From: JAAYCI01 sp964367945
GTDB lineage: Bacteria > Bacillota > Clostridia > Oscillospirales > Ruminococcaceae
DNA: 20,258 nucleotides
Assembly (NCBI GenBank): GCA_964367945.1
Contig: CAYIZZ010000030.1
Coordinates: 1-20,258 of the forward strand
Direction: 5' to 3'
The notes under the pieces were generated by a model. The model was given only the letters and a program-made list of their open reading frames with translations, was not told the origin of the DNA and did not search any database. Made by a program: the position numbers and the translations under genes. Positions within the stretch are counted from its first letter, which is position 1; each line of letters starts with the position of its first letter. Shown here in pieces: positions 6,737 through 14,637 of the stretch.

Positions 6737-8764
6737 CTACGGTGTCGTTCCACCACCTGTACCTGGATCTGTCGTTCCGCCGCCTGTACCCGGATCAGTC
6801 GTTCCACCGCCTGTGCCGGGATCTGTCGTTCCACCGCCTGTACCTGGATCTGTCGTTCCACCACCTGTACCGGGATCTGTCGTTCCGCCGCCTGTACCCG
6901 GATCTGTCGTTCCACCACCTGTACCCGGATCTGTCGTTCCGCCGCCTGTACCGGGATCTGGGGTTGATTCAGGCGTCGACGATACGGGTGGTGTCGGCGT
7001 AGGTGTCGGTGTGGTCGTTTGAGGTACTTCAACCACAGGTGGAGGTGCTAAAGAAACCCACACATGCACATCTCCGCCAACGTCCATAGACACTCCGGGC
7101 TCAGGGCTTTGCCTTATCACGCTTCCTGCAGGTAAAACACTTACTTCTTCCCTTACTTCACCCAGATATAGGCCCGACTCTGCCAATATTTCTGATACTT
7201 GTGCAAGGTCTGCAACACCTGTCAAATCAGGTACAGTTCTTTGATATTCTTCAAAGTTACTTGCAATTTCAATTGTTACCACTGTTCCGGAGTCCACCAA
7301 TATACTGGTACCTGCGCCGGGTGATGTGCCTATTACAGTTCCTGCCGGTGTACCCGGTGCATTCACGGCCTTTGCATATGGTGTAATTCCCTCTGCAAGT
7401 AGTGCCTGAATAGCATCTTGGCGAGACATTCCTACCAAGTCAGGCACTATTTTTGTAGGTGTACCGCTACTTATAGTTAGATACAATTTTTGATTTGACT
7501 TTATTGTTAGCGGATTTTCATTGTTACTGGTTGGGTTTTGAGCTATAATCTCTCCCTCTGGCACGCCAGGGTTCACCTCTTCACGCTCTTCCACACGCAA
7601 AGTATTATAAGGCGCCTTTGAAAGTATCTCGCGCACCTCGCTAATATTCATACCGGTGAAATCCGGAAGCTCAACATTCTCATATTCTACAAAAAGTGGG
7701 TTTCCACTGTTTTGAAGTAAATCCCACCCATAAACAGCACACACGCTTACAATAGCAATAGTAAACCCAAGCACTATTGGTACTAAAAATCCAATGCGCT
7801 TGCGTCTTATTTTTTTAGGTGGTTTTGCTTTTTTTGTGGTTTTTTCAGTACTCACTCTTTTATTAGCCATAACTTTCCCCATCATTTTTGTCTGAATATC
7901 ATCGTCCAGATATTTATAATCGAAAGAGATGGACGGATTTTTCTTAAACTCTTCTATGTCACGAAGCATGTCAAGTGCATCATTATATCTGTCTGTCGGA
8001 TTTTTATTTATTGCTTTTTGGGCAATTTCCGCTATGCCCTTCGGCACGCTTGGATTCACCTTGGTGATGGGTGGTGCACTGTCGCTGATTTGCTTTACAG
8101 CAATTGCTACTGCATTTTCATCTTCAAACGGCAATCTTCCCGTAAGCATTTCATACATCATGATACCCAGTGAGTAAATATCGGCCCTTTGGTCTGTTTG
8201 CGCACCCTGGGCTTGCTCCGGGCTAATGTAGTGTACACTGCCAATAGCTTGGTCTCCGTCAGTATGCACTTCACTGCGGGCCATACGCGCAATACCAAAG
8301 TCTGTGACCCGAATACTGCCATCTTCCATTATCATAATGTTTTGCGGCTTAATGTCACGGTGTACTATGCCTTTCACATGTGCATGCTGCAGCGCTAATA
8401 AAGTTTGGCTGGTGAAATGCACTGCTTCTCTATATGTCAGCGGCTCACCACGCTGCTCTATGTACTCTTTCAGGGTGATGCCATCTATATATTCCATCAC
8501 AATATAATACACTTTATCTGTCACGCTAATATCATATACTTTCACGATATTAGGATGATCAAGCACACTAATAGCACGTCCTTCGTTCAAAAAACGACGT
8601 ACCACTTCATTATTATCGCGATATTCCTCTTTCAGTACTTTGATAGCGACTACACGGCTAGCAGAAAGATCAACGCCACGATATACATCTGCCATGCCAC
8701 CTTCGCCCACCAGACTTTCTACCTTATAGCGTCCATCCAGCCTTTGTCCTTCGTAATCCATCAT
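6737..8764 (-). CDS. prkC: PASTA-domain serine/threonine protein kinase PrkC/Stk1
   Basis: Membrane kinase whose extracellular PASTA domains bind muropeptides/lipid II and whose cytoplasmic domain phosphorylates wall, division and translation proteins. From ATG 8764 the protein has 675 residues: kinase domain (about 10-270) with glycine loop GEGGMADV, K42 in VAIKVLK, HRDIKPQN (catalytic D137) and DFG (D155); a basic juxtamembrane stretch; one membrane helix (about 325-345); three PASTA domains (about 363-433, 439-503 and 510-572); then a Pro/Thr-rich linker and eight copies of a Gly/Thr-rich nonapeptide. GGAGG precedes two adjacent ATGs (8764 and 8761, spacing 5 and 8); either may be used. 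The open frame up to a GTG at 8776 overlaps the Shine-Dalgarno sequence and is rejected. It lies 43 nt after its phosphatase. The repeat tail is unusual for the family. Confidence 0.96.
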   Translation of the reverse strand: MMDYEGQRLDGRYKVESLVGEGGMADVYRGVDLSASRVVAIKVLKEEYRDNNEVVRRFLNEGRAISVLDHPNIVKVYDISVTDKVYYIVMEYIDGITLKEYIEQRGEPLTYREAVHFTSQTLLALQHAHVKGIVHRDIKPQNIMIMEDGSIRVTDFGIARMARSEVHTDGDQAIGSVHYISPEQAQGAQTDQRADIYSLGIMMYEMLTGRLPFEDENAVAIAVKQISDSAPPITKVNPSVPKGIAEIAQKAINKNPTDRYNDALDMLRDIEEFKKNPSISFDYKYLDDDIQTKMMGKVMANKRVSTEKTTKKAKPPKKIRRKRIGFLVPIVLGFTIAIVSVCAVYGWDLLQNSGNPLFVEYENVELPDFTGMNISEVREILSKAPYNTLRVEEREEVNPGVPEGEIIAQNPTSNNENPLTIKSNQKLYLTISSGTPTKIVPDLVGMSRQDAIQALLAEGITPYAKAVNAPGTPAGTVIGTSPGAGTSILVDSGTVVTIEIASNFEEYQRTVPDLTGVADLAQVSEILAESGLYLGEVREEVSVLPAGSVIRQSPEPGVSMDVGGDVHVWVSLAPPPVVEVPQTTTPTPTPTPPVSSTPESTPDPGTGGGTTDPGTGGGTTDPGTGGGTTDPGTGGGTTDPGTGGGTTDPGTGGGTTDPGTGGGTTDPGTGGGTTP
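6744..6959 (-). repeat. Eight tandem 27-bp repeats encoding the PrkC C-terminal tail
   Basis: Exactly eight 27-bp units encode the nonapeptide DPGTGGGTT (frame-shifted wording of the same unit) at the extreme C-terminus of PrkC, ending one codon before the stop region. Units differ only at a few positions (for example GTACCTGGA, GTACCCGGA, GTACCGGGA and GTGCCGGGA on the plus strand; CCACCACC versus CCGCCGCC), nearly all silent. The array is in frame, so unit gain or loss changes tail length without breaking the kinase. GC content is clearly higher than in the flanking DNA. Confidence 0.97.
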
Positions 8765-8807
8765 CGAATCCTCCACCTATTTATTACAACGCAGCATATA
8801 CCTGCTC

Positions 8808-9539
8808 TCAAAAGTCTCTATCTTCTGCCTTCATAAGCACCACTGTAATATTATCTTCACCGCCCAGTTTCAGTGCTTCGTTTATCATTTCTCTTGCCAA
8901 GTCCCAGTAATCATAAGTTTCTATCAGTTCTTTAAACTTTTCTTCACTTATCATGTTACTTAAACCATCACTGCACAAGATCACTAAGTCTCCACTTTGC
9001 AGGTGATATTCATCAAAGCTTGCTTCAACCGTGCCCTCCACGCCAAGAGCTCTTGTTATCACATTTTTTTCAGGATGAGTTTTCGCTTCATCTTTGGTGA
9101 TTGTTCCCATATCCACCATTTCCTGAACCATGCTGTGATCTCGTGTAAGCTGCCTAAGCATACCCTCTGTGTATAAATATGCACGCGAGTCTCCCACGTG
9201 TGAAAGCGACAACACTTTGTTTCTAAACAATGCGCAGACCATGGTGGTCCCCATCAGTTGTTTTCCATTACCGCTAAGGGCAAACACCTCTCCATTGGCT
9301 ACATCTACTGCGCTTTTCAAGATTTCTTCTGCTGTTTCAGCAGGCTCTTTTCCCAAAAGCTGATATATCATCTCTTCTGTGCAGTCGGCCGCCACAGCAC
9401 TGGCCAGCTTGCCGTGCTGTGCTCCACCCATTCCGTCACATACAATACCCCATGTAGCACGAGGTGTAGACCCACTGCGGAAGGTATCTTGATTTTCAGG
9501 TCTGTTACATCCGATATCTGTTTTACCGTTTACTTTCAC
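8808..9539 (-). CDS. stp: PP2C-family serine/threonine protein phosphatase (PrpC/Stp)
   Basis: Mn-dependent phosphatase that reverses PrkC phosphorylation. The 243 residues carry the PP2C motifs: GCNRPENQD near the N-terminus, the metal-binding aspartate D35 in VCDGMGG, GDSRAYL, LCSDGLSNMI and GGEDNITVV. Length is typical of the bacterial minimal PP2C (about 240-250). The start is GTG at 9539, with GGGGGAG 7 nt upstream. It sits between rlmN (50-nt gap) and prkC (43-nt gap), the usual phosphatase-kinase pair. The B. subtilis equivalent is named prpC; stp is the common name in other Firmicutes. Confidence 0.95.
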   Translation of the reverse strand: MKVNGKTDIGCNRPENQDTFRSGSTPRATWGIVCDGMGGAQHGKLASAVAADCTEEMIYQLLGKEPAETAEEILKSAVDVANGEVFALSGNGKQLMGTTMVCALFRNKVLSLSHVGDSRAYLYTEGMLRQLTRDHSMVQEMVDMGTITKDEAKTHPEKNVITRALGVEGTVEASFDEYHLQSGDLVILCSDGLSNMISEEKFKELIETYDYWDLAREMINEALKLGGEDNITVVLMKAEDRDF

Positions 9540-9589
9540 TACTTTACTCCCCCCACAGAATTTTACGTCTTTTTAATATATTCAAAAAG

Positions 9590-10645
9590 TTAATCCTCTT
9601 TTTTGTTTTCTGCAAACTCATCAATATTATTCATCCTAAGCTGTCCACAAGCAGCATCAATATCTGCACCAAGACGCCTGCGCACAGTCACTTGAACACC
9701 TTGCCTTTGCAGGCGCTGTGCAAAATCTTTTGTCCTCTTGCTTTCCGAAAAATCACTTGTTTTCACCGGATTTATCGGTATCAAATTAACATGACCATCT
9801 GTACCCTTCAGTAGCTCGGCTAATGCATCCGCCTCTTTATCACCGTCATTTTCTCCGTGTATTACCGCATATTCATAGCTGATACGTCTTTTGGTAATCC
9901 TGCGATAGTCTTTACACGCTTTCATCAGTTCTTTCAGTGGCCACGCCTTGTTCACCGGCATAAGACGGCTTCGTGTTTCATCGTCAGTAGCATGTAGCGA
10001 AATAGATAGTGTCAGCGGTAGTTTGTAAGTAGCCAGTTTTTCAATGGCAGGTACCACACCACATGTGGATAAGCTGATGTTACGTGCAGACATATTTCTG
10101 CCGTTTTCATCTGTTATTACCGATATGAAATCCATCACGTTATCAAAGTTGTCCAGTGGCTCGCCTATACCCATTAGCACTACATTGCTAACATGTGCAT
10201 CACTTGCTTTTTCTGCCGCTACAATTTGCGCCACCATCTCGCCAGCACTCAAGTTGCGAATAAGCCCACCCGGTGCAGAAGCGCAAAACTCACATCCCAT
10301 GCGGCATCCCACCTGAGACGACACACACACCGTATTCCCATGATGATATCGCATCAGTACCGTTTCAACACAGTTCCCGTCAAAAAGACGTAACAAAAGC
10401 TTCACTGTACCGTCTAAATCACTTTTTTGTATCTTTTCTGCTTTCAAGCTTTCTATCACAAACCCATCGTCCAACATCCTGCGCAAATCTTTAGACAAGT
10501 CTGTCATTTCTTCAAACGAAGCACAGTTTTTTTGATGTATCCACGAAAATATTTGCTTCGCTCTAAACGCCGGTTGTCGCAAAGCTTTCATCTCTGCTTG
10601 AAGTTTAGGCAGAGGAAATCCGATAATGCTATTTTTCTCTCCCAC
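9590..10645 (-). CDS. rlmN: 23S rRNA (adenine-2503-C2)/tRNA-A37 methyltransferase RlmN
   Basis: Radical-SAM enzyme that methylates C2 of A2503 in 23S rRNA, and A37 in some tRNAs, tuning the peptidyl-transferase tunnel. The 351-residue protein has the family cluster motif CRMGCEFC (C114, C118, C121), the GIGEPLDNFDNV loop, and the C-terminal methyl-carrying cysteine C333 in DAACGQLRMNN. The N-terminal accessory domain contains PAFRAKQIFSWIH. The start is GTG at 10645 with AAGGTGG about 7 nt upstream; no ATG gives a full-length N-terminus (the next Met is residue 19). It lies 47 nt after rsmB, the common Firmicute order. The resistance paralogue Cfr (A2503-C8) is the main alternative, but synteny and the RlmN-like N-terminus favour RlmN. 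Confidence 0.95.
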   Translation of the reverse strand: MGEKNSIIGFPLPKLQAEMKALRQPAFRAKQIFSWIHQKNCASFEEMTDLSKDLRRMLDDGFVIESLKAEKIQKSDLDGTVKLLLRLFDGNCVETVLMRYHHGNTVCVSSQVGCRMGCEFCASAPGGLIRNLSAGEMVAQIVAAEKASDAHVSNVVLMGIGEPLDNFDNVMDFISVITDENGRNMSARNISLSTCGVVPAIEKLATYKLPLTLSISLHATDDETRSRLMPVNKAWPLKELMKACKDYRRITKRRISYEYAVIHGENDGDKEADALAELLKGTDGHVNLIPINPVKTSDFSESKRTKDFAQRLQRQGVQVTVRRRLGADIDAACGQLRMNNIDEFAENKKED

Positions 10646-10692
10646 TTCTTAGCCACCTTCCAAAGCTTTGTGCCCATATGTAATATATTATA

Positions 10693-12090
10693 TCACAAAC
10701 GTTCTATTGTTGCCACAAAAAAGCCATCTGTTTTTGTGTAGTGCGGCCACAAATGCATCATTTTATCCTTTACAACAGCACCGGTTGGTACTGCTTTGGG
10801 TTCGATTAAAGCAAACTCATCCTTATTTTGGGACAAAAACGCCTTTACCACTTCTTCGTTTTCTTCGCTGCGTACTGTGCATGTGCTATACACCAGCCGT
10901 CCACCTTTTTTTACATATTTTGCTGATGTATTTAATATCTCCAGTTGCAGCTTTGGTAAGGCAGAAAAACTTTCACCGTTCACATATCTCAAATCCGGTT
11001 TTTGCGCTAAAACTCCAAGGCCACTGCATGGCACATCGCAAAGTATTCTGTCCTGCTCACAAAATTCTTCACGATATATCGTGGCATCGTTCTCCATTGT
11101 CTGCACCTCAAAAAGACCTAGCCTATCGAGGTTTTCTCTTACAAGTTTTAAGCGTCCTGGGTGCAAGTCACAGCTATAAAGACCCATTCCACCTTGCATA
11201 TCTTGCGCAATGGAAGCGCTTTTACCGCCAGGCGCCGCACATATATCCAGTACTTTGTCACCTTTTTTTGCCCCGAGGCAAAGACAAGCACACTGAGACG
11301 CCAGACCCTGCACATGATACATTCCTTGTAAAAATAAAGGTTCTTGCGCCACTTTACCCGGTATGAATGCATGTATGGTATGTGGCCATTCGCCCGCACG
11401 TGCCGAAATACCTGAATTTTTCATTTGACTTATCAGCTCGTCACGCTTTATTCGTAGCGAGTTTACCCTAAGGCAAAGCTCTCCTTGTGAAAAACTAGCT
11501 TTGAAGTAATCGTCATATTCATTCGGCAGCGCTTGCATAACAGCTTTCGCCACCGCTTCACTGACAGAATACACCACGCAAACACGCTGTATTTCATCTG
11601 TAAAAAAAAGTTCTTCCAACCATAAATTTAGCTTTGAGCTGTCATTTTCGTTTTCATCAAGCGCTTTTTCACAAGCTTGCATGTCTTTGCTATATTTTTC
11701 CACTTTTTGTGCTGCTTTCCGAAGCACCGCATTCACCAAACCCGCCGCACTACTTTTGCCCATGGCTCGTGTCAAATTTACACTTTCATTCACCGCGGCG
11801 CTAGTTGGCACCCTCATACATAGCATTTGATAAAGGCCACATTCTAAAATAGCCCTCACTTCTTTATCCAGCTTACTTTTTTTCAAAAATGGTGCCAGCA
11901 AAAAGTCAATTGTGGCAATTCGCTCGGCTGTACCAAAAAACAGTGCGCCCGCAAACGCTAAATCACGCGGAGAAAGATCTTTTTTATCAAACACTTCTAT
12001 GGCAGACGACGAAAACATACCCTTGTGTATTTGCACAAGGGCTTCAACCGCTGCTTTTCTGGCTTTGTCTACCGATTGTCGTTTTGCCAT
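10693..12090 (-). CDS. rsmB: 16S rRNA (cytosine-967-C5)-methyltransferase RsmB
   Basis: SAM-dependent methyltransferase acting on C967 of 16S rRNA. The 465 residues comprise an N-terminal NusB-like RNA-binding domain (about 5-140) and a Rossmann methyltransferase domain. The SAM-binding motif is VLDICAAPGGKS (about 280-291). The two family cysteines are present: C355 in DVPCSG, and the catalytic C404 in YSTCTVRSEEN. GMYHVQGLASQ replaces the more usual FYVQDEASQ, a small variation. The start is ATG at 12090 with GGTGG 6 nt upstream; the GTG at 12093 is too close to that site. It follows the zinc protease after 62 nt. Confidence 0.95.
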   Translation of the reverse strand: MAKRQSVDKARKAAVEALVQIHKGMFSSSAIEVFDKKDLSPRDLAFAGALFFGTAERIATIDFLLAPFLKKSKLDKEVRAILECGLYQMLCMRVPTSAAVNESVNLTRAMGKSSAAGLVNAVLRKAAQKVEKYSKDMQACEKALDENENDSSKLNLWLEELFFTDEIQRVCVVYSVSEAVAKAVMQALPNEYDDYFKASFSQGELCLRVNSLRIKRDELISQMKNSGISARAGEWPHTIHAFIPGKVAQEPLFLQGMYHVQGLASQCACLCLGAKKGDKVLDICAAPGGKSASIAQDMQGGMGLYSCDLHPGRLKLVRENLDRLGLFEVQTMENDATIYREEFCEQDRILCDVPCSGLGVLAQKPDLRYVNGESFSALPKLQLEILNTSAKYVKKGGRLVYSTCTVRSEENEEVVKAFLSQNKDEFALIEPKAVPTGAVVKDKMMHLWPHYTKTDGFFVATIERL

Positions 12091-12152
12091 CACATTCCAC
12101 CGATTATCTTTTCGCTGATATTTTTACCCTGCATTATATATGTTTTCACAAT

Positions 12153-12833
12153 TTAGTTTCTTCTTGCTCGAGATATGTAATAAAGCAGCTGTAGTAAACT
12201 TGTTACCAGTGCCGCCACATATGTCAAAGCTGCCGCCGACAACACTTTTTTCACGCCATTATTTTCTTCTTGTGTCATCATGCCGTTACTACCCAGTGTT
12301 ACAATAGCACGTTTAGACGCATTAAACTCTACCGGCAAAGTAATCAGTTGGAATACAACAGCCAGACCAAACAACGCTATGCCGACATATATAAGCTGTG
12401 CCAAAGAAAACGCAAAACCTAAAAATATCAGTGGCACAGAAACGCTGGTTCCAAGATTACATACAGGCACAATAGCCGAGCGCAACTTTGCAGGCGCATA
12501 ACCTTGAGCGTGCTGGATAGCATGACCTACCTCGTGAGCTGCAACGCCCACAGCGCCCACACTTGTTGCATCATATGTAGAGTCGCTCAGGCGCACTACG
12601 TTACTGCTGGGATCAAAGTGGTCACTCAACTTACCACTTACTTTTTCTACCCGAACATTATGTAGGCCATTATCATCTAAAATCCTACGTGCCGCTTGTG
12701 CTCCGCTCAACCCGCTTTGCACTCTGATTTTACTATATTTTGCGAAAGTTCCTTTCACTTTCATCTGTGCCCAAATTGAAATTATCAAACCCGGTATCAT
12801 ATACAAAAAATACATATAGTCAAAATAAAACAT
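12153..12833 (-). CDS. YugP-family membrane zinc metallopeptidase
   Basis: Predicted integral-membrane zinc protease of unknown substrate (neutral zinc metallopeptidase, PF04298/YugP-like). The 226-residue protein starts with a membrane helix (about 5-24), followed by a soluble segment with SGLSGAQAARRILDDNG. The zinc motif HEVGH (H100, E101, H104) sits in AAHEVGHAIQHAQGY; the likely third ligand is E169 in LPVEFNASKRA. Two more hydrophobic helices (about 130-165) and a C-terminal one (about 203-221) follow. ATG 12833 has AGGAG 8 nt upstream; the open frame runs further (to 12917) into fmt, but those extra residues are the antisense-free tail of fmt DNA in another frame. It starts 28 nt after fmt. 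This protease between fmt and rsmB is a recurrent clostridial arrangement, as far as I recall. Confidence 0.9.
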   Translation of the reverse strand: MFYFDYMYFLYMIPGLIISIWAQMKVKGTFAKYSKIRVQSGLSGAQAARRILDDNGLHNVRVEKVSGKLSDHFDPSSNVVRLSDSTYDATSVGAVGVAAHEVGHAIQHAQGYAPAKLRSAIVPVCNLGTSVSVPLIFLGFAFSLAQLIYVGIALFGLAVVFQLITLPVEFNASKRAIVTLGSNGMMTQEENNGVKKVLSAAALTYVAALVTSLLQLLYYISRARRN

Positions 12834-12861
12834 GTTGTAGTCTCCTAATATCACACAATTT

Positions 12862-13788
12862 TTATAATATATTATCGCCTGTCTTAAAGCGTCTTCCGGC
12901 CGCAAAAGCCTCTCCACTCATAGCTTTTGCACCCTCAGGCACCACCTCGTTTATTGTCAGTGCGCCTTCTTTGCACGCCACCGTAAGTGGCTTACAACAT
13001 ATAATCTCGCCTATTTCAGCGCCGCTATTTTCATCTTGCCACATAGCATTTTTCACCTTGATACGTTTGTTGTTGCTCATAAAAAAAGCTAAAGGCCAAG
13101 GATTGCACCCACGTATCAAGTTATGTAGCTTATATGCCGAATCAGAAAAATCTATCTGAGCCATTTTTTTATCAAGTGGTGGAGCATAGCTTTCACCCGT
13201 CGGCTGTGGTATGGCTTTAGCTGTGCCGCTTTCTATCTGCGCTATGGTTTTCACCAGTAATTTTGCGCCCACATCGCTCACGTTATCAAAAACCTCGCCT
13301 GCTGTTGCGGTTGATGATATTTTCACTTCTTCTACCGCCAGCACAGGACCTGTGTCAAGCCCTTCATCCATCTGCATTATAGACACACCGGTTTTTTCAT
13401 CACCGTTTATCACCGCCCACTGAATCGGTGCAGAGCCTCGATATTTCGGCAAGAGAGAAACATGCATATTAATACATCCGTATTTGGGCACTGCTAATAC
13501 CTGTGGTGGCAAAATCAGCCCATATGCAACTACCACACATAAATCCGGCTTGAACTGCATTAGTTCTTCTGCGGCTTTGTCCGGGTCTTTTCTCATGGTG
13601 GCCGGTTGCATAACCTTTATGCCTTTTTCCAGCGCAAGCTGTTTCACCACAGGTGCTGTTATGATTTTTTTGCGGCCTTGCGGCTTGTCCATTCTTGTGT
13701 ATACCGCCACCACTTCGTGCTCTGTTTTCAGCACTTCACACAGCGCCTCTTTTGCAATATCAGGCGTGCCCATAAACACTATCCGCAT
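12862..13788 (-). CDS. fmt: Methionyl-tRNA formyltransferase
   Basis: Formylates Met-tRNA(fMet) using 10-formyl-tetrahydrofolate, making the initiator tRNA. The 308-residue protein opens with MRIVFMGTPDIA (nucleotide-like fold start), has the catalytic triad N107, H109 and D145 (in CINMHVSLLPKYRGSAPIQ and EGLDTGPVL), and a C-terminal OB-like domain that binds tRNA. Length fits the family (about 310). ATG 13788 is preceded by GGGG at 6-nt spacing; the frame extends to 13812 without better signals. It pairs with the upstream def, whose product later removes the formyl group. Confidence 0.96.
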   Translation of the reverse strand: MRIVFMGTPDIAKEALCEVLKTEHEVVAVYTRMDKPQGRKKIITAPVVKQLALEKGIKVMQPATMRKDPDKAAEELMQFKPDLCVVVAYGLILPPQVLAVPKYGCINMHVSLLPKYRGSAPIQWAVINGDEKTGVSIMQMDEGLDTGPVLAVEEVKISSTATAGEVFDNVSDVGAKLLVKTIAQIESGTAKAIPQPTGESYAPPLDKKMAQIDFSDSAYKLHNLIRGCNPWPLAFFMSNNKRIKVKNAMWQDENSGAEIGEIICCKPLTVACKEGALTINEVVPEGAKAMSGEAFAAGRRFKTGDNIL

Positions 13789-13849
13789 ACATGTCCCCTT
13801 TTTCGCTATCAAATATCATGCACATATCACACAAAAGTAAAACTTTCTA

Positions 13850-14509
13850 TTATTCTTTTGCATCTTCTTGTTCTGCATCAGTATCTTCCACATCGCCAAT
13901 AGTGGCATCCAAATCATGTGGAGTTTCAGGATCATAAAAATACTCAGCCAAGTCATCGATTGTCACACCATCCAGATGATTAATCTCATGACAAATACAT
14001 CTTGCCATCAATCCCTCTGCCTCCACAAAAAACTCTTGGCCAAACCTATCAAAGGCACGTACTTTCACCCAGGTAGGCCTTTCAATAGCACCAAACTTGC
14101 CGGGAAAAGACAAACATCCTTCATAGCTGCGTGATTCGCCTTTTTGCTCTAGTATTTCAGGATTTATAAACTCTATAACACACAGTTCTTCTTCGTCTTC
14201 TTCGTCATATTCATCTTCGTCCATTTCGTCGTCTAAATCTTCTCCATTCATGTCCTCTGCGTCTTCATCAAATGAATCTTCCAACATATCTTCATCTTCT
14301 TCATCCCCGAGTTCGGTAACATCCAGCGCCACAAACACACGACGCAATACACCTACCTGAGGTGCCGCTAGGCCCAGACCATCTGCCTCTATCATGGTTT
14401 CAGCCATATCTTCCAGCAGCTGATGCAACCTATCGCCAAAGTCTGTCACTTCTCGGCATTTCTTTTTCAGTAAAGGGTCTCCGTCTTTCACAATGTTTCG
14501 CAAAGCCAT
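13850..14509 (-). CDS. def: Peptide deformylase with a polyacidic insertion
   Basis: Metal-dependent hydrolase that removes the N-formyl group from nascent proteins. The three deformylase motifs are intact: GLGLAAPQVG (44-53), EGCLSFPG (130-137, metal ligand C132) and HEINH (174-178). Length is 219, against about 150-190 for the family. The excess is mostly a 41-residue insertion (residues 68-108; DNA 14186-14308) with 29 Asp/Glu and no Lys/Arg, placed after ALDVTEL and before CVIEFINPE, plus an acidic tail (about 207-219). The core on both sides reads as a normal enzyme, so this is an insertion rather than a frameshift. ATG 14509 starts the protein at the usual MALRNIVKDGDPLLKKK; GGGAG lies upstream. 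It is the first gene of the ten-gene run, with TAA TAG tandem stops. Confidence 0.95.
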   Translation of the reverse strand: MALRNIVKDGDPLLKKKCREVTDFGDRLHQLLEDMAETMIEADGLGLAAPQVGVLRRVFVALDVTELGDEEDEDMLEDSFDEDAEDMNGEDLDDEMDEDEYDEEDEEELCVIEFINPEILEQKGESRSYEGCLSFPGKFGAIERPTWVKVRAFDRFGQEFFVEAEGLMARCICHEINHLDGVTIDDLAEYFYDPETPHDLDATIGDVEDTDAEQEDAKE

Positions 14510-14547
14510 ATGTTTTCTCCCTATCTTTTTGCTTCATATTATCGTTT

Positions 14548-14576
14548 ATTATACCAACCAAATGTTAAAAAAATGT
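14548..14576 (-). promoter_or_regulatory. Putative extended -10 promoter for the def operon
   Basis: On the minus strand TGGTATAAT (complement of 14548-14556) is a perfect -10 with the TGn extension. The best -35 at 17 bp is ACATTT (complement of 14571-14576), which is weak, as is common with extended -10 promoters. It lies in the 128-nt gap between priA and def, 39 nt before the def start. Confidence 0.5.
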
Positions 14577-14587
14577 GGTATCACATT
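14567..14587 (-). terminator. Weak intrinsic terminator after priA
   Basis: The minus strand has the hairpin AATGTG-ATAC-CACATT (14572-14587) followed by a run of seven T (14567-14573, sharing its first bases with the stem). It lies about 50 nt after the priA stop. The 6-bp stem has only two G-C pairs, so termination would be partial; it also overlaps the -35 region of the def promoter. Confidence 0.4.
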
Positions 14588-14637
14588 AATTTACAAGTTT
14601 TTTCTTTTTCCATCATCACTTTTGAACAAGATATTTA

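Noticed and set aside
6726..7022. Plus-strand open frame encoding a PPPVPGSVV repeat protein
   Set aside because: It is the antisense reading of the PrkC repeat tail; any 27-bp in-frame array leaves several frames open. No ribosome binding site, no independent support.
10668..11366. Plus-strand 232-residue open frame opposite rsmB
   Set aside because: It is a shadow of rsmB: low-complexity Leu/His/Ser composition, no ribosome binding site, no recognisable family.
12110..12150. TATAAT-like sequence between the zinc protease and rsmB
   Set aside because: A TATAAT is present on the minus strand but no -35 is found at 16-18 bp; the genes are more simply read as one operon.
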